A stretch of DNA of 50,372 bases from Candidatus Adlerbacteria bacterium (GTDB lineage Bacteria > Patescibacteriota > Minisyncoccia > Phycocordibacterales > SBAW01): contig CAIJFH010000015.1 in assembly GCA_903819895.1 (NCBI GenBank), positions 1 to 50,372 on the forward strand, written 5' to 3'. A model generated the notes under the pieces. It saw only the letters and a list, made by a program, of their open reading frames with translations. It was not told the DNA's origin and made no database searches. Both the position numbers and the translations under genes were made by a program. Of the stretch, positions 37,447 through 46,323 are shown piece after piece (positions within the stretch are counted from its first letter, which is position 1; the number at the start of each line of letters is the position of its first letter).

Positions 37447-37836
37447 ATGCGCGATTTTAAAAAGCGGCGGATGCAAAAGAAGGATACCGGCCGATTTGCG
37501 CTTCGTTTGGTTGGTGTAGCGCTCTTGGCTGTGGTGACATTCACCGCGGCGCACTCGGCGTGGGATATGTACGGCAAGCTCGTGCGCGCGACCCAGCAGC
37601 AAGAGGAGACACAGCGCCAACTGGCCTTGTTGACCGCGCAGGCCAACCAGGTGCAGGCATCGGTCGCGGCGCTTTCCTCCGGCCGTGGCGTCGAGGAGCA
37701 GATGCGCGAGCGGTTTGGCGTCGCCCGCCCCGGCGAGGGGGAGATCACGATTGTCGAGAATACGACCACCGCCTCGTCCACCGCGCCGGAGCCGTCGTGG
37801 TGGCAGCGTCTGTATCATACGCTCTTTGTATGGTAG
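37447..37836 (+). CDS. Septum formation initiator (DivIC/FtsB-like)
   Basis: TM followed by coiled-coil QQQEETQRQLALLTAQANQVQASVAAL, then REEMRERFGVARPGEGEI-like region. Confidence 0.65.
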   Translation: MRDFKKRRMQKKDTGRFALRLVGVALLAVVTFTAAHSAWDMYGKLVRATQQQEETQRQLALLTAQANQVQASVAALSSGRGVEEQMRERFGVARPGEGEITIVENTTTASSTAPEPSWWQRLYHTLFVW

Positions 37837-37876
37837 ATTAGGCAGGACTCTCGGTCGCGAAGCGGTAGCGGGCCTG

Positions 37877-37909
37877 CCCGCCGTAGCTCGCGAGGCGAGC
37901 GAAGGCGGG
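37877..37909. repeat. Compound palindrome overlapping the tRNA-Gly 5' end
   Basis: CCCGCC-gta-GCTCGC-gag-GCGAGC-gaa-GGCGGG. Confidence 0.7.
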
Positions 37910-37975
37910 ATTCGTTTAGTGGTAGGACAGCTGCTTCCCAAGCAGCAAGCGCGAGTTCGATTCTCGCATCCCGCA
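37905..37975 (+). tRNA. tRNA-Gly (anticodon CCC)
   Basis: GCGGGAT...GCTGC-TTCCCAA-GCAGC...GCGAGTTCGATTCTCGC-ATCCCGC-A. Confidence 0.93.
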
Positions 37976-38025
37976 CAGAGTTCGACCCGCCTGCCGGCGG
38001 GCAGGTTCTCCCTATCCGCACCAGC

Positions 38026-38048
38026 GCTGGGAGGTGAAACCTCCCAGC
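38026..38048. repeat. Perfect hairpin GCTGGGAGG-TGAAA-CCTCCCAGC
   Basis: 9-bp perfect stem. Confidence 0.7.
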
Positions 38049-38100
38049 ATGTCTTGGATATGGTATACTGTCTCAACTAGCAATTAAGCATCATAATCGT

Positions 38101-38340
38101 ATGGAAAACGTCACCATCTACAGCACCCCAACCTGCCACTACTGCAAATTGGCTAAGGACTTTTTTGCCGAGAAAGGTGTTCAATATACAGCGTATGATG
38201 TCTCGACCGACGCGGCTCGCCGCGAGGAGATGATCCAGATGACCGGCCAGCTCGGCGTGCCCGTGATTGTCATTGGCAACACAACGCTCGTTGGCTTTGA
38301 CCGCGAGAAGGTCGCCGGCAAGCTTGGGTTGGCGGCGTAA
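38101..38340 (+). CDS. Glutaredoxin-family protein
   Basis: VTIYSTPTCHYCKLAKDFF...GQLGVPVIVIGNTTLVGFDREKV. Confidence 0.92.
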   Translation: MENVTIYSTPTCHYCKLAKDFFAEKGVQYTAYDVSTDAARREEMIQMTGQLGVPVIVIGNTTLVGFDREKVAGKLGLAA

Positions 38341-38368
38341 CCCGCCTTGTTGTCGGGCAAGCAGAAGA

Positions 38369-38440
38369 GCCCTCGTAGTTCAATGGATAGAACAGCCCCG
38401 TCCTAAGGGGTTGATGTGGGTTCGATTCCTGCCGAGGGCA
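38369..38440 (+). tRNA. tRNA-Arg (anticodon CCT)
   Basis: GCCCTCG...CCCC-GTCCTAA-GGGG...GTGGGTTCGATTCCTGC-CGAGGGC-A. Confidence 0.92.
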
Positions 38441-38492
38441 CCGTTTGTGTATTGCATGAAGTATGCAGAAAAACCCGTGCTATCATAGTTGC

Positions 38493-38837
38493 ATGGACGC
38501 AGATATCGAGGAAGTTAAAGCGATTGCAAAGCAGGCGCTTTCCGTTGCCGAGGATACCAACCGCATGGTGCGCGGGATGCGGCGCTCGCAGCAGTGGGGG
38601 CACTTCTTCCAATTTGTTTGGTGGGCGTTGATTATTTTTGTGTCAATCTGGTCGTACTATTACTACCTCCAGCCGTACGTCGGCAAACTCGAGGAGTTGT
38701 ACGCGCAGGTGCAGTCGACGAGCCAAGAGGGTCAGAACATCGGCTCACAGCTACAAGCATTGCCTAGCGGGTTGCTGCAAAACATCATCAAGAGCGTTGC
38801 CGCGCCAGCTACGAGCGCCCCTGCTATCCCAAAGTAA
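38493..38837 (+). CDS. Small single-TM hypothetical protein
   Basis: In-frame ATG 38493 (MDADIEEVKAIAKQALSVAEDTNRM...FFQFVWWALIIFVSIWSYYYYLQPY). Confidence 0.7.
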   Translation: MDADIEEVKAIAKQALSVAEDTNRMVRGMRRSQQWGHFFQFVWWALIIFVSIWSYYYYLQPYVGKLEELYAQVQSTSQEGQNIGSQLQALPSGLLQNIIKSVAAPATSAPAIPK

Positions 38838-38864
38838 CGTACAAAGGACTGTCCTTGGTACGTT
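38836..38864. terminator. Long near-perfect inverted repeat after 38493 gene
   Basis: AACGTACAAAGGA-CTG-TCCTTGGTACGTT, 12 of 13 pairs. Confidence 0.5.
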
Positions 38865-38935
38865 GGGGTGCGTGGTTGTCTCAAACGTATAAAATTGGTA
38901 GGATAAGGAGGCGCTTTGGTAGAGATAGAAAATAT

Positions 38936-39008
38936 GCTTGGGTAGCTCAGTTGGTAGAGCATTTCCCTGAAGAGGAAGGGGTCGCCGGTTCGAGCCCGGC
39001 CCCAAGCA
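38936..39008 (+). tRNA. tRNA-Phe (anticodon GAA)
   Basis: GCTTGGG...CTGAAGA loop...GCCGGTTCGAGCCCGGC-CCCAAGC-A. Confidence 0.94.
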
Positions 39009-39025
39009 CAGCGGGCACACTAGGT

Positions 39026-39529
39026 CTAGTTTGATTTAATTTTGAGCTTTGCTTGACGGCCTTTGTCGAGCTTGGGCAGGCGGATCGTGAGCAGGCCGTG
39101 CTTCTCGGTTGCTTCGGCGGCCTCGATCTCGACCTCTTGTGGGAGCATGATGGTGCGTGCAAACGAGCCCCAATAGAGCTCAGAGAAGAAGAAATCGCCC
39201 GAGCCGCCCTCGGTGTGGCGCTCGCGCTTGCCGCGCAGGGTGACCATGTCGCGGGTAATCGAGACATCTAAATCCTCGGGGCGTACACCAGCAATCATCG
39301 CCTTGATGATGATGTGTGTCGGTGTCTGGTAGACATCAACCGCCAACTCGCCCTCGGTCTCTTCCTCGATCTCTTGGATAGGCACCGAGCGATGCACCGC
39401 AGGTGCGGTTTTGCTACTGGTTGGTGGGGCGTAGTGGCCGTTGCCGCTTTCGAGATCGTCGAACGCGTACTCATCGGGGCCGGAGCCGCCGGTTAGCCAA
39501 TCGAAGAGTGATTTTTTATCGCGTGCCAT
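39026..39529 (-). CDS. Hsp20/alpha-crystallin family small heat-shock protein
   Basis: VDVYQTPTHIIIKAMIAGVRPEDLDVSITRDMVTLRGKRE...LTIRLPKL. Confidence 0.93.
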   Translation of the reverse strand: MARDKKSLFDWLTGGSGPDEYAFDDLESGNGHYAPPTSSKTAPAVHRSVPIQEIEEETEGELAVDVYQTPTHIIIKAMIAGVRPEDLDVSITRDMVTLRGKRERHTEGGSGDFFFSELYWGSFARTIMLPQEVEIEAAEATEKHGLLTIRLPKLDKGRQAKLKIKSN

Positions 39530-39551
39530 AGGTGTAGATGTGAATGATTGC

Positions 39552-40232
39552 TCAACAATAATCCCGGTCGGGCAGTTTTACCTTCTCGGTAAAGAGGAGG
39601 AGGATCACGATGCCGACCCAGATGCACAGGAATATGCCGAACACCGCATTCCCTTCGTTTAGTATAAGAAAATTAAACAACGTGTGCAAGCCGATGGCGA
39701 GTATAACTCCGGCGAGTGTGTACATTTTTCGTATCGCTGCGGGCGCGTAGAAGGACAGTGCCATCGCGACACCAATCGTTGCCGAGGCAAGTGTGTGCAG
39801 CAGCATCGCGCCCATAAATCGCAGGTCGCCAACGGCGATGATATGCACCGCGTCGCCCTGTTGGAGCGGCTGCCAGAGAAAGAGCGCGTTCTCGAGTGCA
39901 GAAAAACCAAGCGCGGCGGTCACGGTGTAGACAATGGTGTCGATCGGCTCGTCGCAGACACGCCGGCCGAGCGCGCCCGCGTATGCGGCAGCAAATTTAA
40001 AGGTCTCTTCGAGGATCGCCCATACAAACAGCAACGCGCCACCAGAGAGAAACTGCATCGCATACCGCTCGGGGAAGTAGACCCCAACCACCGCGAGCAT
40101 CCCCAGCACAAAACACAGCGCGATGTAGCGCTTGGGCTCGGGCTGGCAGCGGTCTTCGAGTAGCCAAAAGTACAGCCAGATAAACGCGGGCACAAACCCT
40201 CCCAAAAACGCAATGAGTGCGAGTAACACCAT
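39552..40232 (-). CDS. PrsW-family intramembrane protease-like protein
   Basis: AILEETFKFAAAYAG (EExxK), ALGFSALENALFLW, LLHTLASATIGVAMAL, multi-TM. Confidence 0.85.
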   Translation of the reverse strand: MVLLALIAFLGGFVPAFIWLYFWLLEDRCQPEPKRYIALCFVLGMLAVVGVYFPERYAMQFLSGGALLFVWAILEETFKFAAAYAGALGRRVCDEPIDTIVYTVTAALGFSALENALFLWQPLQQGDAVHIIAVGDLRFMGAMLLHTLASATIGVAMALSFYAPAAIRKMYTLAGVILAIGLHTLFNFLILNEGNAVFGIFLCIWVGIVILLLFTEKVKLPDRDYC

Positions 40233-40248
40233 GCGTATAGTATAACCG

Positions 40249-42432
40249 CTATTTTTCGGGCCAGCGCTCGACCATCAACAGTCCGTGTGCGTCTGGCAGC
40301 GAGTCCCAGATTTCTTCGGTGATAAACGGCATGAAGGGATGCAAGAGTTTGAGCGAGCCCTGCAGGATGTGCATCAGTGTTGCTTGGCGTGCGGCTTTGG
40401 CGTTGCGTGCTTGTTCATCAACAGTTGTGTCGATTTTGAAGATTTGCTTACTCTCCTCAAGTATCTCGCTCGCGAAGCGATCCCATACATAGTGGTAGAG
40501 TTTTTCTGCAGCAAGGTAAAAGTGAAACTGCTCCATCTCGCGCGTCACGTCGGCGGCCAGTGCGTGGAACTCCCAACGAAGTTCCTCGTCGCGTGCGGGC
40601 ATCGCGCCAACAGAGGTCAGTGTGTCGTCGCGGTTCTCGAGCACAAAGCGGGTGATGTTCCACAATTTATTGGCAAACTTTTTATACGCCTCGATTTTTT
40701 TTGGGTCGAGGTTCATGTCAGCGCCCGGCACATTGCCGATAGTGAGCCCCATCCGCAGTGCGTCGGTGCCGTACTGGTCGGATACCTCGATGGGTGAGAT
40801 TACGTTGCCTTTGCTCTTGCTCATCTTTTTGCCCTTGGCGTCGCGCACCATCCCGTGCAGGTAGACATATTTGAATGGTACATTGTCGGTGCGGTACAGC
40901 CCGAGCATCAGCATCCGCGTCACCCAAAAGAAGAGAATGTCCGCGCCGGTCTCCATCACCGTTGTCGGGTAGAATGTCTTGAAGTCGGGCGAGTCGGGGT
41001 AGCCGAGCGTCGCGAACGGCCACTGCCCGGAGGAGAACCACGTGTCAAAGGTGTCAGGGTCTTTGGTCACCGCGCCGCCGCACTTCGGGCACGAGTGTTG
41101 TGTGTCGTCGATGTCGACAAAACCGTCTTGGCACTTCTCGCACAGCTTGGCAGGGATGGGGATACCCCACACCACCTGGCGCGAGATGTTCCAGTCCTGG
41201 ATATGCTCCAACCAGTGCAGTGCAATTTTTTCGTGCTGCTCGGTGAGGATATTTACTCGCTTGTCTTTGATTGCCTCAATCGCTTTTTGTGCAAGCGGCT
41301 CTGTCTTGATAAACCACTGCGGGCGCACTTGTGGTTCGATCTCGCGCTCGCACTTGTAGCACACGGGCACCTCGTGCGCGTATTGCTCATCGACTTTGAC
41401 CAGCAATCCTTTCTCTTTCAACTTCTCGACAATTTTTGCGCGCGCGTCTTTGATGTTCATGCCAGCAAACTCGCCTGCGATGGGCAAGAGCTTGCCGCGC
41501 CAGTCGATCACTTGCTCAAAGGGGAGGTTGTGTCGCTGCGCAATGTCAAAGTCGGCTTGGTCGTGCCATGGGGTGATCGTCATCACGCCTGTCCCAAACG
41601 CCATGTCGATTGCTTCGTCTTTGATTACTGTTGCGGTGATGGGGCCATTGATCCACTCGAGGGGAATTTGTTGACCTTCGGTATACTGCGCATAGCGTGC
41701 GTCGTCGGGGTGCATCACGACATACTTGTCTCCAAACTTCGTTTCAGGCCGAGCGGTACCAATCACAAACGGCCCGTACTGGAAGTAGTAAAAATTGTCG
41801 ACGCGAGAGGTACGTTCTGTTTCAAGATTCGACAGCGATGTTTGATGTTTGCAGCACCAGTTGATGATGCGCGAGCCACGGTAGAGCAACCCATCGTCGG
41901 AGAGTTGCTTGAATGTCTTGTAGACAACCTCGATGACGCGCTCGTCGAGCGTGAACATCTGTCGCGACCAGTCGCACGAGGCGCCAAGTTGTCGCAGCTG
42001 CCCCTCCATAAACGACTTGCTCGCCATGGTAAAGTCGTAGATTTCGCGGTACAAGTCCGCCGGCTGCATATCAAAGCGCGAGCGACCCTCCTTCTCTAAC
42101 TTTTTTTCATACACGACCTGTGTCTCAAATCCGGCGTGGTCGGAGCCCGGCAGCCAAAGCGTCTTCTTGCCACGCATGCGCTGGTAGCGCGTCATGATAT
42201 CTTGCAGCGTGACAAACAGCGCGTGCCCGGCATGGAGCGAGCCGTTGGCGTTTGGTGGCGGCATGATGATGGTAAACGGCTCGGCGTCGGGCGAGGTCAC
42301 ATCCTTGGCGACGCACACATCGGGGTTATAATAGCCGCTGTCCTCCCACTTTTTATATATCGTCGCCTCGACCGCTTTCGCGTCATAGGGTTTGAGAAAT
42401 TTATCCGGCACACGGTTTGCTGTCGGTTCCAT
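40249..42432 (-). CDS. valS: Valyl-tRNA synthetase
   Basis: MPPPNANGSLHAGHAL, LPGSDHAGFETQ, KMSKSKGNV. Confidence 0.95.
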   Translation of the reverse strand: MEPTANRVPDKFLKPYDAKAVEATIYKKWEDSGYYNPDVCVAKDVTSPDAEPFTIIMPPPNANGSLHAGHALFVTLQDIMTRYQRMRGKKTLWLPGSDHAGFETQVVYEKKLEKEGRSRFDMQPADLYREIYDFTMASKSFMEGQLRQLGASCDWSRQMFTLDERVIEVVYKTFKQLSDDGLLYRGSRIINWCCKHQTSLSNLETERTSRVDNFYYFQYGPFVIGTARPETKFGDKYVVMHPDDARYAQYTEGQQIPLEWINGPITATVIKDEAIDMAFGTGVMTITPWHDQADFDIAQRHNLPFEQVIDWRGKLLPIAGEFAGMNIKDARAKIVEKLKEKGLLVKVDEQYAHEVPVCYKCEREIEPQVRPQWFIKTEPLAQKAIEAIKDKRVNILTEQHEKIALHWLEHIQDWNISRQVVWGIPIPAKLCEKCQDGFVDIDDTQHSCPKCGGAVTKDPDTFDTWFSSGQWPFATLGYPDSPDFKTFYPTTVMETGADILFFWVTRMLMLGLYRTDNVPFKYVYLHGMVRDAKGKKMSKSKGNVISPIEVSDQYGTDALRMGLTIGNVPGADMNLDPKKIEAYKKFANKLWNITRFVLENRDDTLTSVGAMPARDEELRWEFHALAADVTREMEQFHFYLAAEKLYHYVWDRFASEILEESKQIFKIDTTVDEQARNAKAARQATLMHILQGSLKLLHPFMPFITEEIWDSLPDAHGLLMVERWPEK

Positions 42433-42447
42433 GAAGCCGATTGTACG

Positions 42448-43656
42448 TCAAATTTGTTGAGAAAGCGAGAGGTTGCCCGTGGCGCGTATGGTCTCTGGTG
42501 GGGGCACCTTTTGTGCGGCAGAGTTCGTCTCGTCAAGCACGATGTGTCCCATCAGGCAGTGAGTCAATGCCGCCTCGGCAATCATGACCGCGTTGTCGCC
42601 GGTGATAGTGCGTTCGGGGAGGCGGTAGGTGACGTCGGGGAACTCATCGGCAACCAATTTCCCCAACATCTCGCGGATGCGCGTGCTCGCGGCGACACCG
42701 CCACCAATCACAAATGTTTTTGCACCTGTTTGCTCGAGCGCTTGGCGGGTTTTGGTGACAAGCACATCAACCACGGCGTCCTCAAATTCCAAGGTAAACT
42801 CGGCGCGTTCACTTTCGCTCAACATATGCACACCACCACGGTCGCGGATCGCGTACAGCGCCGCCGTTTTGAGTCCCGAGAAAGAGAAATCACAGGTGCC
42901 GCTGTGCAGCATCGGGCGTGGGAGCTTCGGTGTGCTTCGCAAAACCAAATCTCGAGAGGTACTCGATTTTTCTGCTGAAAAATCGCTCAGTTCTCGCGCC
43001 GTCGCGCTCGAAAGCCCTCTCTCGACTTGTTTTGCTTCGCGTTTCTTTTCGCGCGCTGCTGCTGCGTGTTTGGAGATATGCGGGCCGCCGGGGTAGGGCA
43101 TGTCGAGCATGCGTGCCACTTTGTCAAACGCTTCGCCAACTGCGTCGTCGAGTGTTTTGCCAATCAGTGCATAGTTGAACCATTCGCGCATCAGGACAAA
43201 CTCGGTGTGCCCGCCAGATATCAGCAGTGCGAGCACGGGCAGCTCAACATCTTTTAGAATAAAGTTTTGGGCTAGAGAAGAAATCATGTGCCCCTCCATA
43301 TGGTTGACGGGGATGAGTGGCAGGCCGTATTCGCCAGCGAGCTTTTTGGCAAACTCAACACCGGTCCACAGTGCGGGCTCGAGCCCCGGGCCATGCGTCA
43401 CCGCGATTGCGTCAACATTAGCTACGCTGATGCTTGCTTCTGCGAGTGCCTTTTCCAGCATCAGCGGCAAGTTTTTTTCGTGTTCGCGCTTGGCGAGCGT
43501 GGGGTAGACGCCACCATACTCGGCATGTAGCGCCGCCTGCGACAGCAGCGCATTCCCAAGCACGGTAAACACAAGCGAGCCATCATCATGTGTGATGCCC
43601 TCCAAAATGGCAATGCCCGTCTCGTCGCAGCTGGTTTCAATTGAGAGAATAATCAT
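42448..43656 (-). CDS. tsaD: tRNA N6-adenosine threonylcarbamoyltransferase TsaD, with internal insertion
   Basis: IIILSIETSCDETGIAI, VTHGPGLEPALWTGVEFAKKLA, NHMEGHM, DFSFSGLKTAALY, GGGVAASTRIREML. Confidence 0.95.
   Translation of the reverse strand: MIILSIETSCDETGIAILEGITHDDGSLVFTVLGNALLSQAALHAEYGGVYPTLAKREHEKNLPLMLEKALAEASISVANVDAIAVTHGPGLEPALWTGVEFAKKLAGEYGLPLIPVNHMEGHMISSLAQNFILKDVELPVLALLISGGHTEFVLMREWFNYALIGKTLDDAVGEAFDKVARMLDMPYPGGPHISKHAAAAREKKREAKQVERGLSSATARELSDFSAEKSSTSRDLVLRSTPKLPRPMLHSGTCDFSFSGLKTAALYAIRDRGGVHMLSESERAEFTLEFEDAVVDVLVTKTRQALEQTGAKTFVIGGGVAASTRIREMLGKLVADEFPDVTYRLPERTITGDNAVMIAEAALTHCLMGHIVLDETNSAAQKVPPPETIRATGNLSLSQQI
42939..43035. repeat. ~100-bp imperfect palindromic element inside tsaD
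   Basis: Outer IR GCAAAACCAAATCTCGAGAGG / CCCTCTCTCGACTTGTTTTGC; core CGATTTTTCTGCTGAAAAATCG; core plus right arm shared with lepA element. Confidence 0.85.
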
Positions 43657-44273
43657 ACTGTAGTATCGGTGTTTGTGTTTGGTGTTGCAAACATATCCTG
43701 ATGCTTGGCAAGTGTGTCGAGTAAATCGGTAAGGTAGTGTGCAATGAGTGGATCAGTTATCTTTTTGGATTTTTCAATTGCAGTCATCTCAAGTGTGACG
43801 CCGTGCGCCTTCCACGAGCGGCCGCCATCTTTGTAGATATTAATCACCGGCAGCAGTTTGTCGAGCGAGTAGAGAAACTTCGCTTCGTCGTCGCCCTGTT
43901 TCTCATAGGCCGCGAGTGTCTCGTGGAGTTTGGGGAAGTCGGGGAACTCGCGTGCAATGCGCTCTGCTGCCATATGCTCCGCCTCTTTCTTCTTCTGATC
44001 AGCGGCAGCGTCGCGGTAAAAGTAAGTGTCGCCTGCGTATGCCTCGACGAGGTCATGCACGAGCGCATACTGCAGCAATTTTTCCTTATTGAGCGGCAGC
44101 GCGTGCTTTTCCGCCAAGTACCACGCAACGAGCGCCAGCTGGTAGCTGTGCTCGGCGTCGTTCTCCATCCGGTCCTCGCCGGTCGCATGTATCACTCGCT
44201 TTGTTTGTTGAAAGCGATGCGTCAGATCCACAAACGCGAGCAGATGGTCGAGATGTTTCATTTTTTTCGGCAT
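43653..44273 (-). CDS. HD-domain hydrolase (YfbR/5'-nucleotidase-like)
   Basis: RMENDAEHSYQLALVAWYLA, ALVHDLVEAYAGDTY; 4-nt overlap with tsaD. Confidence 0.85.
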   Translation of the reverse strand: MPKKMKHLDHLLAFVDLTHRFQQTKRVIHATGEDRMENDAEHSYQLALVAWYLAEKHALPLNKEKLLQYALVHDLVEAYAGDTYFYRDAAADQKKKEAEHMAAERIAREFPDFPKLHETLAAYEKQGDDEAKFLYSLDKLLPVINIYKDGGRSWKAHGVTLEMTAIEKSKKITDPLIAHYLTDLLDTLAKHQDMFATPNTNTDTTV

Positions 44274-44512
44274 GACCTATTAGGGTGGCTTTCCGAACTC
44301 TCGAAGCAGCGGGAGTGGATTGCTCTTAGTGTACGGGAGCTTGGCGCGATAGTCACGCCCCAAGTGTAAACGCTGCGGAAAACACCGCTTTTATCGCTTT
44401 GCGCCCGTGTTGATACGGGGGGGTACCCCAATACCCGAATTGTGGCGAACGAAAAACAGAAAAAGCCCCTAACAACGAGCGCGACTAAAAATCGCACTTG
44501 CGAAGAGTGTTG

Positions 44513-45277
44513 CTATGAGTTTTTTGCTTTTTTGCCATAGATTACATAGAGGGTGGCTCTATAGACAACAGAGCTCCAAAACAACACCCAGAGCAATACC
44601 ACCAAGATAGGGATCAGCGTCCAAGATGCAATATCATCAAACACGAGCCCGAAGTTAGTACTCCCCACCAATTTTACCTTATTATCATTAAGGTTATCTA
44701 GCGCAGTTTGGTACGCAGAATACGCAGGGTCTGCATGCTCTGCGATTAGATTATTTTTCCAGCAAGCAAGCCCAGCACGCTCTTCTGCTGACATTTGTGT
44801 TGTAGCAGAGTCTTGCCCCAAGATTTGATCGAATGCAGCAATTTTTTGTAGAGTAATGTTGCTACCAGCCGCCTTTAGAGGAAATTTAGCACAGTCGGCA
44901 ACATATTTACCATCCAGTCCGGATTGTTTCCACAAACGTTCGCTTGCTGTTTCTCGAAGCGCGTAGTATCGCGCCAACTCCTGATCAGACAAGATAACTT
45001 CACCGCACTTAACCCCCTTATCGTTCCAAGACTCAAGAGTAGGCTCACACAAGACTTCTTTTCCTTGAGCTTGCTCATAATTTGGTTCAAGACTGAACGC
45101 AACAGGGCGATACGAAACCCAAGCATTATTAGTGCTCTCAAGGGTCAAAAAGATGGCGAGCAGCAGCAACAATATCGACGTGCCACCAAGTAGGACATGG
45201 AAAAGACGGTCCCACCATTTGTTTTTCGTTTCCTCTCTTTTTACGAACAAGATACGCAGTAGCTTTTTCATATTCAT
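44513..45277 (-). CDS. Hypothetical membrane protein (N- and C-terminal TM, Cys-containing ectodomain)
   Basis: 254-aa ORF in a low-GC block. Confidence 0.65.
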   Translation of the reverse strand: MNMKKLLRILFVKREETKNKWWDRLFHVLLGGTSILLLLLAIFLTLESTNNAWVSYRPVAFSLEPNYEQAQGKEVLCEPTLESWNDKGVKCGEVILSDQELARYYALRETASERLWKQSGLDGKYVADCAKFPLKAAGSNITLQKIAAFDQILGQDSATTQMSAEERAGLACWKNNLIAEHADPAYSAYQTALDNLNDNKVKLVGSTNFGLVFDDIASWTLIPILVVLLWVLFWSSVVYRATLYVIYGKKAKNS

Positions 45278-45305
45278 TTTAATTAAATGGAGTAGTCAGA
45301 AGACT

Positions 45306-45713
45306 TTAGCGGTTAACATACTCTTCTCCTCCTTGGGGTGTTGTATAGCACATATCGTCATAACCTATATATGGATGTGTGGGGTCTGTACAACCACCCT
45401 CCTGTTTTTTCTGGTAAATATAAGCTGTCGAACATGTATGGCTGGTAGTCAATAACGAGCTGTCATTAATAACATGAACACATTCACCGTCCATAACCAC
45501 TCCTTTTTTTGTCTTCTCATAGTTGCATGTAAATTGGTTAACATATGTTCTCCAGCTGTAATCAGCTATTGTTATAACTTGACGACAATCCCCATAACTA
45601 ACTGTGCCAGTATTTTCCATGTGGAAACTAACACCAAGAAGCCATAAAATTGCACCCAGTACTAAAAGCACTATCGCAAGTATACCGACCCCTCCTCGTT
45701 CCTCGTTGGTCAT
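45306..45713 (-). CDS. Hypothetical single-TM Cys-containing protein
   Basis: 135-aa ORF, GILAIVLLVLGAILWLLGVSF TM, 6 Cys in ectodomain. Confidence 0.6.
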   Translation of the reverse strand: MTNEERGGVGILAIVLLVLGAILWLLGVSFHMENTGTVSYGDCRQVITIADYSWRTYVNQFTCNYEKTKKGVVMDGECVHVINDSSLLTTSHTCSTAYIYQKKQEGGCTDPTHPYIGYDDMCYTTPQGGEEYVNR

Positions 45714-45777
45714 AGTGAATATTCCTAATTACCCTAGAATAATAGAACGAATAACAAAGAAAGCAGCGACGTCATGC

Positions 45778-46092
45778 TTAAGCGAAACCGCCAAACTGCC
45801 ACCACTTCTTTTTTATAATAGGAGCATTTGGGTCGACGTTCTTCCTCGTCATTTTCTTGTACACCTTGTTCCCAATATATACACCGGCGATTAAGCCGAA
45901 TATATTCCCAACGTCTTGAGATGTTTGGACATTGTCGGGACCGTGTACGCCCGCGATACCTAGAACAAGTGAACAAACCACGCCTATTGCCACCATCAAA
46001 ATTTTCCCAGATATTGCAAATACAACCAGCCCCAAGATAAACCCCAGAATGGTCCGGCCCATTTTCGTTGCTTTGGAATCGTTCATATTCAT
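45778..46092 (-). CDS. Hypothetical membrane protein, 104 aa
   Basis: Hydrophobic ORF downstream of the hairpin at 46174. Confidence 0.6.
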   Translation of the reverse strand: MNMNDSKATKMGRTILGFILGLVVFAISGKILMVAIGVVCSLVLGIAGVHGPDNVQTSQDVGNIFGLIAGVYIGNKVYKKMTRKNVDPNAPIIKKKWWQFGGFA

Positions 46093-46173
46093 TGCAATAG
46101 TTATTAATTACTTACACAAAAAGCCCGCCACGGGTTCCCGGCTGGGGCCGAGCATATCAGTTTCCCGATATGG

Positions 46174-46215
46174 CGAGTAAAGCAACCCCATGACGGGTTT
46201 TTTATGCTTTACTCG
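46174..46215. repeat. Nested hairpin: 11-bp stem enclosing a terminator-like hairpin
   Basis: CGAGTAAAGCA...TGCTTTACTCG around AACCC-CATGAC-GGGTTTTTT. Confidence 0.75.
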
Positions 46216-46323
46216 ACTTTTCGCCATGCCACCTGTTGCCAGATGGTTTAGGCTACTTTCGCACGTATTCAGTTGTACCCTACCAATGTAGCACAAGTTG
46301 TGGTCTCCTGCTATCCTAGCGGT

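Noticed and set aside
40855-42099. 414-aa + strand ORF opposite valS
   Set aside because: Antisense to a clear valyl-tRNA synthetase frame.
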